In this document: positions 41,104-50,835 of the stretch, one piece after another
How the letters are laid out: every line of letters starts with the position of its first letter
Numbering within the stretch: the first letter of the stretch is position 1
Assembly: GCA_020635535.1 (NCBI GenBank)
Contig: JACJZP010000013.1
Location: 20,507-84,506, forward strand
Source of the DNA: Flavobacteriales bacterium
Lineage (GTDB): Bacteria; Bacteroidota; Bacteroidia; UBA10329
Direction: 5' to 3'
Length of the DNA stretch: 64,000 bases
Translations under genes and position numbers: made by a program
Notes under the pieces: generated by a model
The model's database searches: none
What the model was told of the DNA's origin: nothing
The model's input: only the letters and a program-made list of their open reading frames with translations

Positions 41104-42153
41104 ATGAGAACGTTAACCTTTACTCTAAGTACACTTTTAAGCCTTAATGCCTTTGCGCAGGCTCCCGTGGCCGGTTATTATTTCAATGGAAATGCTGATG
41201 ATATTTCAGCAAACGCCATAAACGGTACACTCGAAACATATAAGATATCTGCATTTGCCGATGACAACCCACCTGTTTTGGTGGACGGGCATGATGGTAC
41301 GTCAAACTCCGCCTATCGATTCCCTTCATTGGCTACTGGAGGTCAAGGTAGAATAGGATTTGGTCAGCCCGCAGAACTGGATTTTGGAACAAACAGTTTC
41401 TCCATTTCCTATTGGTTCAAACCAAGCAGCAGCTCAATTGCAGCGTCTGCCATTGCCAATGGCGATGGCACTTCCAACGGATTCCGTTGTGGTACTAATG
41501 TGGTGAATGCGGTAAAAGAGGCCGTGTTTTACATGGGTTCTGGACCAGCGATTCAGTTCGGTACATACAATGCCGACCTTCAAATGAACACTTGGTATCA
41601 TTACACGGTAACCGTTGATAGAGAAAACAACATCATCAAATTGTATCTGGATGGTGCTCAGCACGACATCCAGACATGGACGGTCAACTCTGGTGGAAAC
41701 CCAACAGGCGGCAGTGTTACCGGGGCAGATTACACCATTACCAATGCCTCTGTCAGTGCAGCGCACCAAGGAAACCTGCAGTTCGGACTTTCAATGAATA
41801 TTCCGTCAAGTCATTTTGTGAATGGTGCTTTGGATGATGTGTTTTTCTTTGACCGTGTATTGAGTTCTTCTGAAGTAAGCGGCCTGTACAATGGCGTTGT
41901 TCCTGGTCAGGCTTCTGGAATTGCCGATGTTCGTGGTCTGGAGGTTCTTAACCTGTATCCCAATCCTGCAACCGATGTGGTTATCGTATCTGATCTTGCC
42001 TCACAGAATTCTAATTACGCAGTTCTGAACAGTGTAGGAATGCAGGTGCTTTCAGGCAAACTGGTTGGAGGAACCATTGATGTGAGTTCACTTTCAAAGG
42101 GAGTATACATACTCAGAACAGACGAAAAGATAGGACGCTTTATTGTGAACTGA
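41104..42153 (+). CDS. Secreted LamG/concanavalin-like protein with T9SS type A signal
   Basis: The 349-residue product has a signal peptide (MRTLTFTLSTLLSLNAFAQA), one LamG-like (concanavalin A-type) domain at about 22-255 (GYYFNGNADDISANAINGT, FSISYWFKP, WYHYTVTVDRENNIIKLYLDG, ALDDVFFFDRVLSSSEVSGLY) and a short type A T9SS sorting signal (LNLYPNPATDVVIV ... GVYILRT ... GRFIVN). It probably binds a carbohydrate or surface ligand outside the cell. It stands alone, ended by a strong terminator. Confidence 0.9.
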   Translation: MRTLTFTLSTLLSLNAFAQAPVAGYYFNGNADDISANAINGTLETYKISAFADDNPPVLVDGHDGTSNSAYRFPSLATGGQGRIGFGQPAELDFGTNSFSISYWFKPSSSSIAASAIANGDGTSNGFRCGTNVVNAVKEAVFYMGSGPAIQFGTYNADLQMNTWYHYTVTVDRENNIIKLYLDGAQHDIQTWTVNSGGNPTGGSVTGADYTITNASVSAAHQGNLQFGLSMNIPSSHFVNGALDDVFFFDRVLSSSEVSGLYNGVVPGQASGIADVRGLEVLNLYPNPATDVVIVSDLASQNSNYAVLNSVGMQVLSGKLVGGTIDVSSLSKGVYILRTDEKIGRFIVN

Positions 42154-42176
42154 GAGTGCTCTCTCTTCGATTTGAG

Positions 42177-42208
42177 AACGCCCGGAACCTTGGTTCCGGG
42201 CGTTTTTT
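42177..42208 (+). terminator. Intrinsic terminator after the LamG gene
   Basis: A 13-base-pair stem (arms AACGCCCGGAACC and GGTTCCGGGCGTT, loop TT) is followed by a run of T, 23 bases after the LamG stop codon. Confidence 0.92.
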
Positions 42209-42271
42209 ATTCAGTTGATCGGTGATGGACCGCGGTCGTTAACAACTGTCTTGATAATTCCTTGTTCATCG

Positions 42272-42302
42272 TTGACCTTCCCCTTCGCAAAGGGTACATT
42301 TG
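42272..42302 (+). promoter_or_regulatory. Promoter of guaA
   Basis: TTG (42272-42274), a 20-base spacer and TACATTTG (42295-42302) match the Bacteroidota consensus closely. The -7 element ends 19 bases before the guaA ATG, leaving a very short leader with no room for a riboswitch. Confidence 0.65.
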
Positions 42303-42321
42303 CCCCTTGAAATTCCGATAG

Positions 42322-43851
42322 ATGCAAGAGACCATTCTGATTCTTGATTTCGGTTCGCAATACACACAGCTGATTGCTCGTAGAGTTCGCGAACTGAATG
42401 TTTACTGTGAGATTCATCCGTTCAATAAGATCCCTGAGCTTACGTCTGACATCAAAGGGGTGATTCTTTCGGGTAGTCCATCTTCCGTTCGTGATGAAGG
42501 TTCGCCAACTCCAGAACTTGCCAATATCAAAGGCAAGTTGCCGTTGCTGGGCGTTTGCTACGGAGCGCAGTTCCTTGCCATGTCGAATGGTGGAAATGTG
42601 GAAGCCTCAGATTCTCGTGAGTATGGTCGTTCCAATCTTTCCTTCTCAGACAGTGGAAATGCATTGATGAAGGGTGTTCCAGAAACATCTCAGGTTTGGA
42701 TGTCGCATGGCGATACCATCACCAAACTTCCGAATGGTGCCAAGCTTATCGGAAGCACCAAGGATGTTGAAGTGGCGGCCTTCTGTTTTGAGAACGAACA
42801 GACCTATGGAATTCAGTTCCACCCAGAAGTAACGCACTCTTTGGATGGACTGACACTGCTGAGAAATTTCGTGGTTGGAATCTGCGGTTGTACGCAAGAT
42901 CATACAGCTGATTCATTTATTGAGAGCACGGTTTCTCAACTGAAGGCTCAGTTGGGAGATGACCGCGTTGTTCTTGGTCTTTCCGGAGGAGTGGACAGTA
43001 GCGTTGCAGCCATGTTGCTCTCCAAGGCCATCGGGCATAATCTTTACTGCATTTTCGTGGACAACGGATTGCTACGCAAGAACGAGTTTGAGACAGTATT
43101 GCAAACCTATCAGGGGCTGGGACTCAACGTGAAGGGTGTTGACGCCAAGGCAGCGTTTCTCGGTGAACTTGCCGGTGTGAGCGATCCTGAGACCAAGCGG
43201 AAGATCATTGGCCGTGTTTTCATTGACGTGTTCGATAAGGAGGCACATCTCATAACAGATGTTAAATGGTTGGCGCAAGGCACAATTTACCCAGACGTAA
43301 TTGAGTCTGTATCGGTAAACGGGCCGTCTGCCACCATCAAGTCGCATCATAATGTTGGTGGCCTTCCCGAAAGAATGAAACTGAAAGTGGTGGAGCCGTT
43401 AAAGACCTTGTTCAAGGATGAAGTGAGAGAAGTTGGGAAGCACCTTGGTCTTCCAGAACGACTTCTTGGCCGACATCCGTTCCCTGGTCCGGGTCTCGCC
43501 ATCCGAATTCTTGGAGATATTACCCCTGAGAAGGTCAGAATCCTTCAGGAGGTCGATCACATCTTCATTTCATCATTGTTGGAACACGATCTGTATGATG
43601 ATGTTTGGCAGGCTGGAGCCATTTTCCTTCCTGTTAATTCGGTAGGTGTAATGGGAGATGAGCGAACGTATGAGAATGCTGTGTGTCTAAGGGCGGTTAC
43701 ATCAAGAGATGGAATGACGGCCGATTGGTGCCATTTGCCTTATGAATTCTTGGCCAAGGTTTCTAACGAGATCATCAATAAGGTTCGTGGCATCAATCGT
43801 GTGGTTTACGACATCTCTTCCAAGCCACCTGCAACCATTGAGTGGGAATAG
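42322..43851 (+). CDS. guaA: GMP synthase (glutamine-hydrolysing)
   Basis: The 509-residue enzyme converts XMP to GMP with glutamine and ATP in purine biosynthesis. The N-terminal class I amidotransferase has nucleophile Cys79 (GVCYGAQ) and the His-Glu pair (FHPEVTHS); the ATP pyrophosphatase domain has the P-loop GLSGGVDSS; the C-terminal dimerisation domain ends in the usual KPPATIEWE. All key residues are present and length is normal. It heads a probable operon with the LysM protein (19-base gap) and hemF. A close-fitting promoter precedes it. Confidence 0.98.
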   Translation: MQETILILDFGSQYTQLIARRVRELNVYCEIHPFNKIPELTSDIKGVILSGSPSSVRDEGSPTPELANIKGKLPLLGVCYGAQFLAMSNGGNVEASDSREYGRSNLSFSDSGNALMKGVPETSQVWMSHGDTITKLPNGAKLIGSTKDVEVAAFCFENEQTYGIQFHPEVTHSLDGLTLLRNFVVGICGCTQDHTADSFIESTVSQLKAQLGDDRVVLGLSGGVDSSVAAMLLSKAIGHNLYCIFVDNGLLRKNEFETVLQTYQGLGLNVKGVDAKAAFLGELAGVSDPETKRKIIGRVFIDVFDKEAHLITDVKWLAQGTIYPDVIESVSVNGPSATIKSHHNVGGLPERMKLKVVEPLKTLFKDEVREVGKHLGLPERLLGRHPFPGPGLAIRILGDITPEKVRILQEVDHIFISSLLEHDLYDDVWQAGAIFLPVNSVGVMGDERTYENAVCLRAVTSRDGMTADWCHLPYEFLAKVSNEIINKVRGINRVVYDISSKPPATIEWE

Positions 43852-43870
43852 AACGTAAGAAAGCCTCTGA

Positions 43871-45535
43871 ATGAGGAAACTGATCATCATAACATTTGCA
43901 TGTCTTCTTTTCTGCACACAAATTTTGTTGGCGCAGGAAACGCAGGTCGCTAAAAGTGACAGTACTGCAAAGATCGAAGGTGAAGTTTATATCATCCACA
44001 AGGTTGAACCCAAGCAGACACTGTTTTCCATTGCCAAGACGTATGAGGTTAAACTCAGCCGCATTGCATTTGATAATACAGGTGTTCTTGATGGTCTGAA
44101 ACTCGGTCAGTACCTCAAAATTCTTGAGAGTGCTGTTGGCGAAACGCGCGAAGAAAATAAGGAAACCGAAAAACTGGAGCTGGATGGTGAGTACGTACTG
44201 TACACCGTTCCGCCCCGACAAACGCTTTATGCCATTTCGAAGGAGTATAACACCACCATTGAAGCAATTGTGGATGCAAATCCGGAGTTGGCAGATGGAC
44301 TGAAGGTTGGAATGAGTATTCGTATTCCTGTTCCGAAAATGCTGGGCGAGAAACATGTTGGAAAAGTGGAGATGGTCGGTTTGCCGGATATCATCAAGCA
44401 GCAGGTAGTAACGCAAACTGAGGCTCAAAGTCCCGTCTCAGTTGCTTCAAAAGGAGGAAAGATAGCTTTGATGCTGCCGCTTTATCTGGATGAGAACGAT
44501 ACGATTGCCACGCACCGTGTGGAAGGGGAGCCGGAGAAGGTCTTCGAGCGGTCTGAAATCGGTTTGGCATTCTATGAGGGTTTTTTGATGGCCCTTGATT
44601 CATTGAACAATGTCGGTTATGAGGTTGAAGTTTCAGTTTTCGACACGGAAAACCGACCGTGGAAAGTGCAGCAGTTCATTAAACAGGGTAAACTGAAAGG
44701 TTTCGATCTGATCATTGGGCCGTTGTACGGTAAGGTCTTTTCTGAAGTGGCTGACTTTGCATACCAGAATTGTATTCCAGTTGTAACACCAACATTGAAA
44801 GGAAACAGTTCCATGAATGGAAATGATTTTGTTTTGAGGTTGATTCCATCTGAACCGGCCATGATTTCAGCCATGGGCAGATACTTGGCACTTTCAGATT
44901 CTACAGAAAACCTGATTGTTCATTATGGAGCAGCAAACGAGCTGGATTTGATAAAGCAATTCAAATCAGGCGTTTCCAGTCTTGGAATGAAAACCGCCAA
45001 GTTCCGAGAAATGAACATCAACAAAGCTGGTTCAGACTCTGTTCGTAATGCGCTTTCAATTACAGGCCGAAATAATTTGATTCTACTTTCGGAGAATGAA
45101 GTGAGATTGGCAAGCTTGCTGCGCAAAATGTCCAATTGGTTGGAAGACGCCTATTTGGTTGGTTTTGCCCCCAATTCGTGGCAAGGATTCAAGAATATAG
45201 AAATGGATTACTTCGATAAGTTCCGAATTCATGTACCTACACCATTTCATGTTGATTACGAGCGGCTGGATGTGCAGTTTTTTGTAAAAGGTTTCCGTGA
45301 AAAGTTCAAGACGGAACCCAGCACATTTGCTTTCCGTGGTTATGATCTTGCCATGCATCTTGTGAGGAACCTTGCTGGAATCCGAGAATACGGTCCAAGT
45401 TACCTGGAGTCAGTTCAGGAAACGGGGCTTCAAAATGATTTTGCTTGGAAACGGGCTCCAAACGGTGGTCTGGAGAATGCCGCCCCTCGGATGGTTGATT
45501 ACACGAATTATGAACTGAAATTGGCCACAGATTGA
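43871..45535 (+). CDS. LysM-domain protein with type 1 periplasmic-binding-like fold
   Basis: The 554-residue exported protein (signal peptide MRKLIIITFACLLFCTQILLA) has two LysM motifs (HKVEPKQTLFSIAKTYEVKL at about 43-90 and YTVPPRQTLYAISKEYNTT at about 110-155) that would bind peptidoglycan. A domain like class I periplasmic receptors follows (GKIALMLPLYLDEN ... IGLAFYEGFLMALDSL ... FDLIIGPLYGKV ... IPVVTPTLKG). The combination is common in Bacteroidota and resembles the LpoA-type regulators of cell-wall synthases, but its role is not settled. It is between guaA and hemF; the hemF frame overlaps its stop. Confidence 0.88.
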   Translation: MRKLIIITFACLLFCTQILLAQETQVAKSDSTAKIEGEVYIIHKVEPKQTLFSIAKTYEVKLSRIAFDNTGVLDGLKLGQYLKILESAVGETREENKETEKLELDGEYVLYTVPPRQTLYAISKEYNTTIEAIVDANPELADGLKVGMSIRIPVPKMLGEKHVGKVEMVGLPDIIKQQVVTQTEAQSPVSVASKGGKIALMLPLYLDENDTIATHRVEGEPEKVFERSEIGLAFYEGFLMALDSLNNVGYEVEVSVFDTENRPWKVQQFIKQGKLKGFDLIIGPLYGKVFSEVADFAYQNCIPVVTPTLKGNSSMNGNDFVLRLIPSEPAMISAMGRYLALSDSTENLIVHYGAANELDLIKQFKSGVSSLGMKTAKFREMNINKAGSDSVRNALSITGRNNLILLSENEVRLASLLRKMSNWLEDAYLVGFAPNSWQGFKNIEMDYFDKFRIHVPTPFHVDYERLDVQFFVKGFREKFKTEPSTFAFRGYDLAMHLVRNLAGIREYGPSYLESVQETGLQNDFAWKRAPNGGLENAAPRMVDYTNYELKLATD

Positions 45536-46434
45536 GTTTGTCTAAGGAAGAGATTGCAGATTGGTTCAGGCAGCTACAGCTCCATATTTGCTCAGAACTG
45601 GAATCTGAAGACGGTAAGGCCAAGTTTGAGGAAGACTCTTGGGAGAGACCCGGTGGAGGAGGGGGGCACACTCGGGTTATTCAGCACGGTAATGTGTTTG
45701 AGAAAGGAGGTGTGAACTTCTCTGCGGTGCATGGCGAACTGACTGAACCGATCATGAAAGCACTGGAGTTGAATGATCGGAATTTCTTCGCCACGGGTGT
45801 GTCAATTGTTATCCATCCACACAATCCGTTTGTGCCCATCATCCACATGAATGTGCGGTATTTTGAACTTGGAGATGGCACTTACTGGTTTGGTGGCGGT
45901 ATAGATCTGACACCGCACTATGTTCAAACAGACGATGCAAAATTCTTTCACCAGCAGTTGAAAAATACTTGCGATAGGTTTGATGCCAATTACTATCCTG
46001 AGTTCAAAAGGTGGGCAGACGATTACTTTTTCATCAAACACCGAAAGGAAACACGAGGTATTGGTGGAATTTTCTTTGACAGACTCAAGGAAGATGCTGG
46101 TCACAGCAAACAGCAAATTTGGGAATTTGTTAAAGCCGTGGGCGAAACCTTTGCACCAACTTACCGAAGCATCGTATCGAGAAATAAGAATGCCAGTTAC
46201 ACTGATTCGAACTTGAAATGGCGTAATCTGAGACGAGGCCGATATGTGGAATTCAACCTCGTTTACGACAAAGGCACCAAGTTCGGATTGGAGACCGATG
46301 GAAGAATTGAATCCATTCTCATGAGCCTTCCTGAAAATGCTTCATGGGTCTATGATTTCAGGCCAACAAAAAACTCCCTTGAAGCGGATACCTTAAACCG
46401 CCTCATTAAAGGTGTGGATTGGGCAGCTGGCTGA
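45532..46434 (+). CDS. hemF: Oxygen-dependent coproporphyrinogen III oxidase
   Basis: About 300 residues; start is TTG, either at 45532 (overlapping the upstream stop) or at 45538, giving MSKEEIADWF. The enzyme decarboxylates coproporphyrinogen III to protoporphyrinogen IX in haem synthesis using oxygen. Family hallmarks are visible: GGGHTRVIQHGNVFEKGGVNFSAV-like glycine-rich start, HPHNPFVPIIHMNVRYF, YWFGGGIDLTP, and GIGGIFFD. Length is normal. Translational coupling with the LysM gene is likely; no functional link is obvious. Confidence 0.96.
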   Translation: MSLSKEEIADWFRQLQLHICSELESEDGKAKFEEDSWERPGGGGGHTRVIQHGNVFEKGGVNFSAVHGELTEPIMKALELNDRNFFATGVSIVIHPHNPFVPIIHMNVRYFELGDGTYWFGGGIDLTPHYVQTDDAKFFHQQLKNTCDRFDANYYPEFKRWADDYFFIKHRKETRGIGGIFFDRLKEDAGHSKQQIWEFVKAVGETFAPTYRSIVSRNKNASYTDSNLKWRNLRRGRYVEFNLVYDKGTKFGLETDGRIESILMSLPENASWVYDFRPTKNSLEADTLNRLIKGVDWAAG

Positions 46435-46564
46435 CAGGTTTCGAGTTCAGTTTAGGTACTTTTGGTTGTGTCTGATTCCTGCATGGAACTCTGTCTTTTT
46501 CAGGCAACCGCAACCGAATTCAGGCGTTTTTGAATTAAACGCTAGCTGAGGCGTTTGGACCAAC

Positions 46565-49500
46565 ATGAGAAACCTTCTTTACCGCTGGTTGTTAGCGGTT
46601 TTTCCTGTCCTTCTGCTTATGTCTGAAAAGGCGGAGGCTTCTCATGCACTTGGTGCGGAGATCACATACGAATGTTTGGGTGGAGATCAGTATCGGGTCC
46701 GCTTGGTTTTCTATCGGGATTGTGGTGGAATTGCTGCTCCTACAGCGCCTACTGTAAGCATTACATCTTCTTGCGGCAATCAGAATCTGGGAATGACGCT
46801 GTTGCCGCCAGAACCACCGTTTCCACCATTTGATCAGTATTTGGTTGATTATGAGTTGCCTGTTTACTGTGCAGCATCTAATTGCGGCAGCGGATCCAAT
46901 CCAGGAATTCAACAGTATGTGTATGAGGCCACGGTCAACCTTCCGCCTTGTGCAGATTGGACCATGAGTTATGACCTCTGTTGCAGGTCTGCCTCTATCA
47001 CAACGATTAACGCGCCAGGCAGTCAGGACATTTACGTAAGTGCGTTTCTGAACAATCAAGCGGCACCTTGCAACAGTTCACCGCAATTTGATGTACCAGC
47101 AAGAGGATTTCTCTGTTTGAATGAGGATAATACTGTTCTGGCTACAGCTACTGACCCCGATGGTGACCTGCTGGTGTATAGCTTGTATACTCCATGGCAT
47201 AATCCGGGGCAGAGTGTGAGTTACACCGGGGGCTTCAGCCCGAATAATCCACTGAACAGCAGTTACTACAATTTCAACAATGGGGTCATTACCACACGGC
47301 CTACTTCAAACGGTCAGATTACCGTGGTTGGCGTTATGGTGGAGGAATACCGGAACGGAGTTCTGATTGGTAGAGTAGTGCGCGATATGCAGATTCGGGT
47401 GATCAACAACTGTCCTCAAAACCCGGGTAACAACTTTGACATCGATCAGGATGGGATTTTTGATTCTGATACAATTGTTCTCTGTTCCAACAGTTCCATT
47501 CAGCTTGATGTGTACTTGAGCAATACTGTTCCCACCTTGAATTACAATATTGTGGTGGAGAATTTGAGCGACTTTTCCGGGGCTACTTTCACCAATGTTC
47601 CAGACCCTTCGGCCCCAGGCGGAATTGTCGGTCAGTTTGTTTGGACGCCTGATCAAGGAACTGTCGGGACAAACCAAGTGGTCGTTTTCACAGCCTTTGA
47701 TGACAACTGTCCCGTAGTGGGATTTGCCAATTTTACGTATGAGTTCATAATTACTGGGCTGGAACTCGATGTGGATATTGATACCGTAGCAATTTCTTGT
47801 GCCGATTCTGTTGAAATGAATGCTTTGGTGTCGAACGGTTCACCGCCCTACAGCTTTCTATGGAGTGATGGATTTGTTGGCCCGAGCCGTTGGGTTGGCG
47901 AAGGACAGTATGCCGTTGAAGTGACAGATGCCGAGGGTTGTACTGGAAGCGACACCATTGAAGTGTACTATGTGGATGATCCGCAGGGGGCGTTTTTCGA
48001 CCCGCCAAGTGCCTGTGTTGATTCGGTCATAAACTTTGTAGATCAATCGTTCAGTAACTATCCGGCAAATCTGCCTCCAATAAATATTGTGGATTGGGAA
48101 TGGGATTTTGGGGATGGAACGGTGGTAACTGGTGTTCAGAATCCATCTCATGCCTACGATACAGCGGGACTTTATCAGATTCAGCTCATTGTAACGAACG
48201 ATCTCGGTTGCCGTGATACGGCTTGGAGCGAGGTATGGGCCAATCCACCGCCCAATGTGGGTTTCGTTTTTGAAAACGTATGTACCGATACGGTGTTCAC
48301 ATTCACAGATCAATCAACCATTGACACAGGAATGATCGTTGGTTGGGCTTGGGATTTTGGAGATGCATCTGCACCGGTTCAAGTCCAGAATACAACACAT
48401 CAATACAGCAATCCGGGTTACTATGATGTAACCTTGTTGGCTGTTTCAGACAGTGGGTGTCCGTCTTATTTAACGCAAGAGGTTTATTCATTTCCGTTGC
48501 CTGTGGCAGATTTCTCACCGACTGATGTCTGTATCGGCAATGTTTCAGGATTCAATGATCTTACGGTAGTTTCTGCGGGTTCAGTAGAAGGTTGGCAATG
48601 GGATTTTGGCGATGGAAGTGGTATGTCATCGCTTCAAAACCCAGTATACACCTATCAGGATACTGGGATTTTTGATGTGACATTGATTGTGACCACCGAC
48701 TCTATTTGCAGAGATACGGTTACGCAGCAGGTTACTGTGCATCCATCCCCAACTGCTGGCTTTTTCAATGACACTGTCTGTGCTCAACTGGAGTTGACCT
48801 TCACGGATACATCAACCGTTCCTACCGGAAACATTGTATCGTGGTCGTGGTATTTCGGTGATGGAAGCGTTTCAGGTAATCAGAATCCGATTCATGTTTA
48901 CAGTATTGGTGGGCAGTACACAGCGTCTTTGGCGGTGCAATCAGATCTCGGATGCATCGATACTATGTCTCAGAACGTTATCGTCTATCCGAAGCCGAAT
49001 GCAGAATTTCTGACCTATGCAGCTTGTCTGAATGATACCAACCAATTTACGGATCAGTCAACCGTTGCCACAGGTTCGCAAGTGGTGGGTTGGAACTGGG
49101 ATTTCGGAGATAATATTGGCACATCAACCGATCAGAGCCCGTGGTACATTTTCAATAGTAATGGGATTTTCGATGTGGAGCTGATCACGGAAACCGACAA
49201 TGGATGTTTGGACACGGTGTCGCATCCTACGCAGGTGTTCGTGCTTCCGGTTGCCGATTTCAGTTTTACCGATGTATGTGCTTACAATGCTGCGGTTTTT
49301 CAGAACAACTCAAACATACAGCAAGGTTCCATTACTGGATATTCGTGGACCTTTGGGAACGGTAATACATCCAGTGCGCAGCAGCCTGTTGGACAACTTT
49401 ATGACTCTGCAGGATTCTATGATGTGGAATTGATCACGGTATCTAACAATGGTTGTTCAGACACGATTGAACAGAGCATTGAGATATTTCCGATACCCAC

Positions 49501-50812
49501 AGCCATGTTCACATTCGATTCGGTGTGTTATCCATTTGCCACCCCGTTTACAGATCTTTCCAGTTCAGGCGGTAGTTACCCAATTGCCAATTGGGTGTGG
49601 AAATTCGGTGATGGAATTACAATGAGTGGTGTTCAAAATCCGACCCATACCTACACCCATTGGGGAGATTACAGTGTAGAATTGATAATTACCACAGCTG
49701 CGGGATGCGTGGCCGACACAACGCTGGGACCTGCGAGGGTCTACCCAAAACCTGAAGCTGATTTCAGCGATGCGATTGCCAACTGTTTGAATGATACCAC
49801 GGTCTTTGAAGACCTATCGACCGTTGAAAACTACCCATACGATCAGATAATTACTTGGAGTTGGGATTTTGCAGATGGCGCATTGAGTGCCGCACAGGAT
49901 ACACAACATCTCTATGCCAATGATGGGTTCTATGATGTGATGTTGGCCATTGCCACAAATAATGGCTGTCAGGACACCGTTTTTAAAGCAGTAGAGATCT
50001 ATCCACTTCCAGAAGTTGCATTTACAGCAGATACAAATGCGGGTTGCCAGCCCTTCAGGGTGTGGTTTACGGATCTTACCACCATTCCTGATCCATATTT
50101 GCTGAGCACGTGGGAGTGGAATTTTGGAGATGAGCCAGGAACGGTTTCATCACAGCACCCTGAGCATACGTACTGGGATGATGAACTGGGCGATTTTGAC
50201 ACTGGAATTTACTCTGTGTGGTTGCGGGTTACTTCGGCCAACGGCTGTGTTTCAGACACCACCTATGTTGACTACATTACCGAGTATCCTAAACCTGATG
50301 CGCTTTTCGCGGTAGATCCGTCAAGAACAGATATCATCTTCCCGAAGTTCCAAATAACTGATCTGGCCAGTCCGAATGTGGTTGATTGGTTCTACGAGTG
50401 GGGAGACGGTGACATTTCTCTTGAAGCTAACCCCGTACATGAATATGCAGACACGGGTTATTATGACATAACACAGATCGTCAAAACCGAATTCGGTTGT
50501 GTGGATACAGCCATGGCCAAGGTTCGTGTAGACCCGGAATTCAGATTTTACATACCATCTGCTTTTACACCTGACGATGACGGTATCAATGAAACATTCT
50601 ATGGTTCAGGAATAGGGATTCTGGATTATCAGATGCGCATTTACACCCGTTGGGGAGAACTCATTTTTGAATCGAACGAGCAGGATTACCCGTGGGATGG
50701 AACATACAGGAACAAACAGGTCCAAAAAGGAGTATACGTGTATCAATTCGACCTTATGGACGTGAAAGGCGAGCCGCATAAATATCGCGGGCATGTAACC
50801 TTAACCAGATAG
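46565..50812 (+). CDS. Giant PKD-repeat T9SS type B surface protein
   Basis: The 1415-residue product has a signal peptide (LYRWLLAVFPVLLLMSEKAEA) and an N-terminal domain of about 290 residues that is clearly related to that of the protein at 29499 (SHALGAEITYECLGGDQY, YDLCCRS, TDPDGDLLVYSLYTPW, EYRNGVLIGRVVRDMQI). About ten true PKD domains follow, each with WDFGDG-type motifs and HxYxxxGxYxVxL. The C-terminus is a type B T9SS signal (YIPSAFTPDDDGINETF ... YTRWGELIFES ... KGVYVYQFDL). PKD arrays usually act as spacers or matrix binders; a surface adhesin is likely. A TACTTTTG element lies at 46457-46464, without a matching -33. Confidence 0.92.
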   Translation: MRNLLYRWLLAVFPVLLLMSEKAEASHALGAEITYECLGGDQYRVRLVFYRDCGGIAAPTAPTVSITSSCGNQNLGMTLLPPEPPFPPFDQYLVDYELPVYCAASNCGSGSNPGIQQYVYEATVNLPPCADWTMSYDLCCRSASITTINAPGSQDIYVSAFLNNQAAPCNSSPQFDVPARGFLCLNEDNTVLATATDPDGDLLVYSLYTPWHNPGQSVSYTGGFSPNNPLNSSYYNFNNGVITTRPTSNGQITVVGVMVEEYRNGVLIGRVVRDMQIRVINNCPQNPGNNFDIDQDGIFDSDTIVLCSNSSIQLDVYLSNTVPTLNYNIVVENLSDFSGATFTNVPDPSAPGGIVGQFVWTPDQGTVGTNQVVVFTAFDDNCPVVGFANFTYEFIITGLELDVDIDTVAISCADSVEMNALVSNGSPPYSFLWSDGFVGPSRWVGEGQYAVEVTDAEGCTGSDTIEVYYVDDPQGAFFDPPSACVDSVINFVDQSFSNYPANLPPINIVDWEWDFGDGTVVTGVQNPSHAYDTAGLYQIQLIVTNDLGCRDTAWSEVWANPPPNVGFVFENVCTDTVFTFTDQSTIDTGMIVGWAWDFGDASAPVQVQNTTHQYSNPGYYDVTLLAVSDSGCPSYLTQEVYSFPLPVADFSPTDVCIGNVSGFNDLTVVSAGSVEGWQWDFGDGSGMSSLQNPVYTYQDTGIFDVTLIVTTDSICRDTVTQQVTVHPSPTAGFFNDTVCAQLELTFTDTSTVPTGNIVSWSWYFGDGSVSGNQNPIHVYSIGGQYTASLAVQSDLGCIDTMSQNVIVYPKPNAEFLTYAACLNDTNQFTDQSTVATGSQVVGWNWDFGDNIGTSTDQSPWYIFNSNGIFDVELITETDNGCLDTVSHPTQVFVLPVADFSFTDVCAYNAAVFQNNSNIQQGSITGYSWTFGNGNTSSAQQPVGQLYDSAGFYDVELITVSNNGCSDTIEQSIEIFPIPTAMFTFDSVCYPFATPFTDLSSSGGSYPIANWVWKFGDGITMSGVQNPTHTYTHWGDYSVELIITTAAGCVADTTLGPARVYPKPEADFSDAIANCLNDTTVFEDLSTVENYPYDQIITWSWDFADGALSAAQDTQHLYANDGFYDVMLAIATNNGCQDTVFKAVEIYPLPEVAFTADTNAGCQPFRVWFTDLTTIPDPYLLSTWEWNFGDEPGTVSSQHPEHTYWDDELGDFDTGIYSVWLRVTSANGCVSDTTYVDYITEYPKPDALFAVDPSRTDIIFPKFQITDLASPNVVDWFYEWGDGDISLEANPVHEYADTGYYDITQIVKTEFGCVDTAMAKVRVDPEFRFYIPSAFTPDDDGINETFYGSGIGILDYQMRIYTRWGELIFESNEQDYPWDGTYRNKQVQKGVYVYQFDLMDVKGEPHKYRGHVTLTR

Positions 50813-50835
50813 AGGAGTAGAGGCGGTTTTTAGCG

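Noticed and set aside
42209..42321. Purine riboswitch before guaA
   Set aside because: A good promoter ends 19 bases before the start codon, leaving no room for an aptamer in the transcript.
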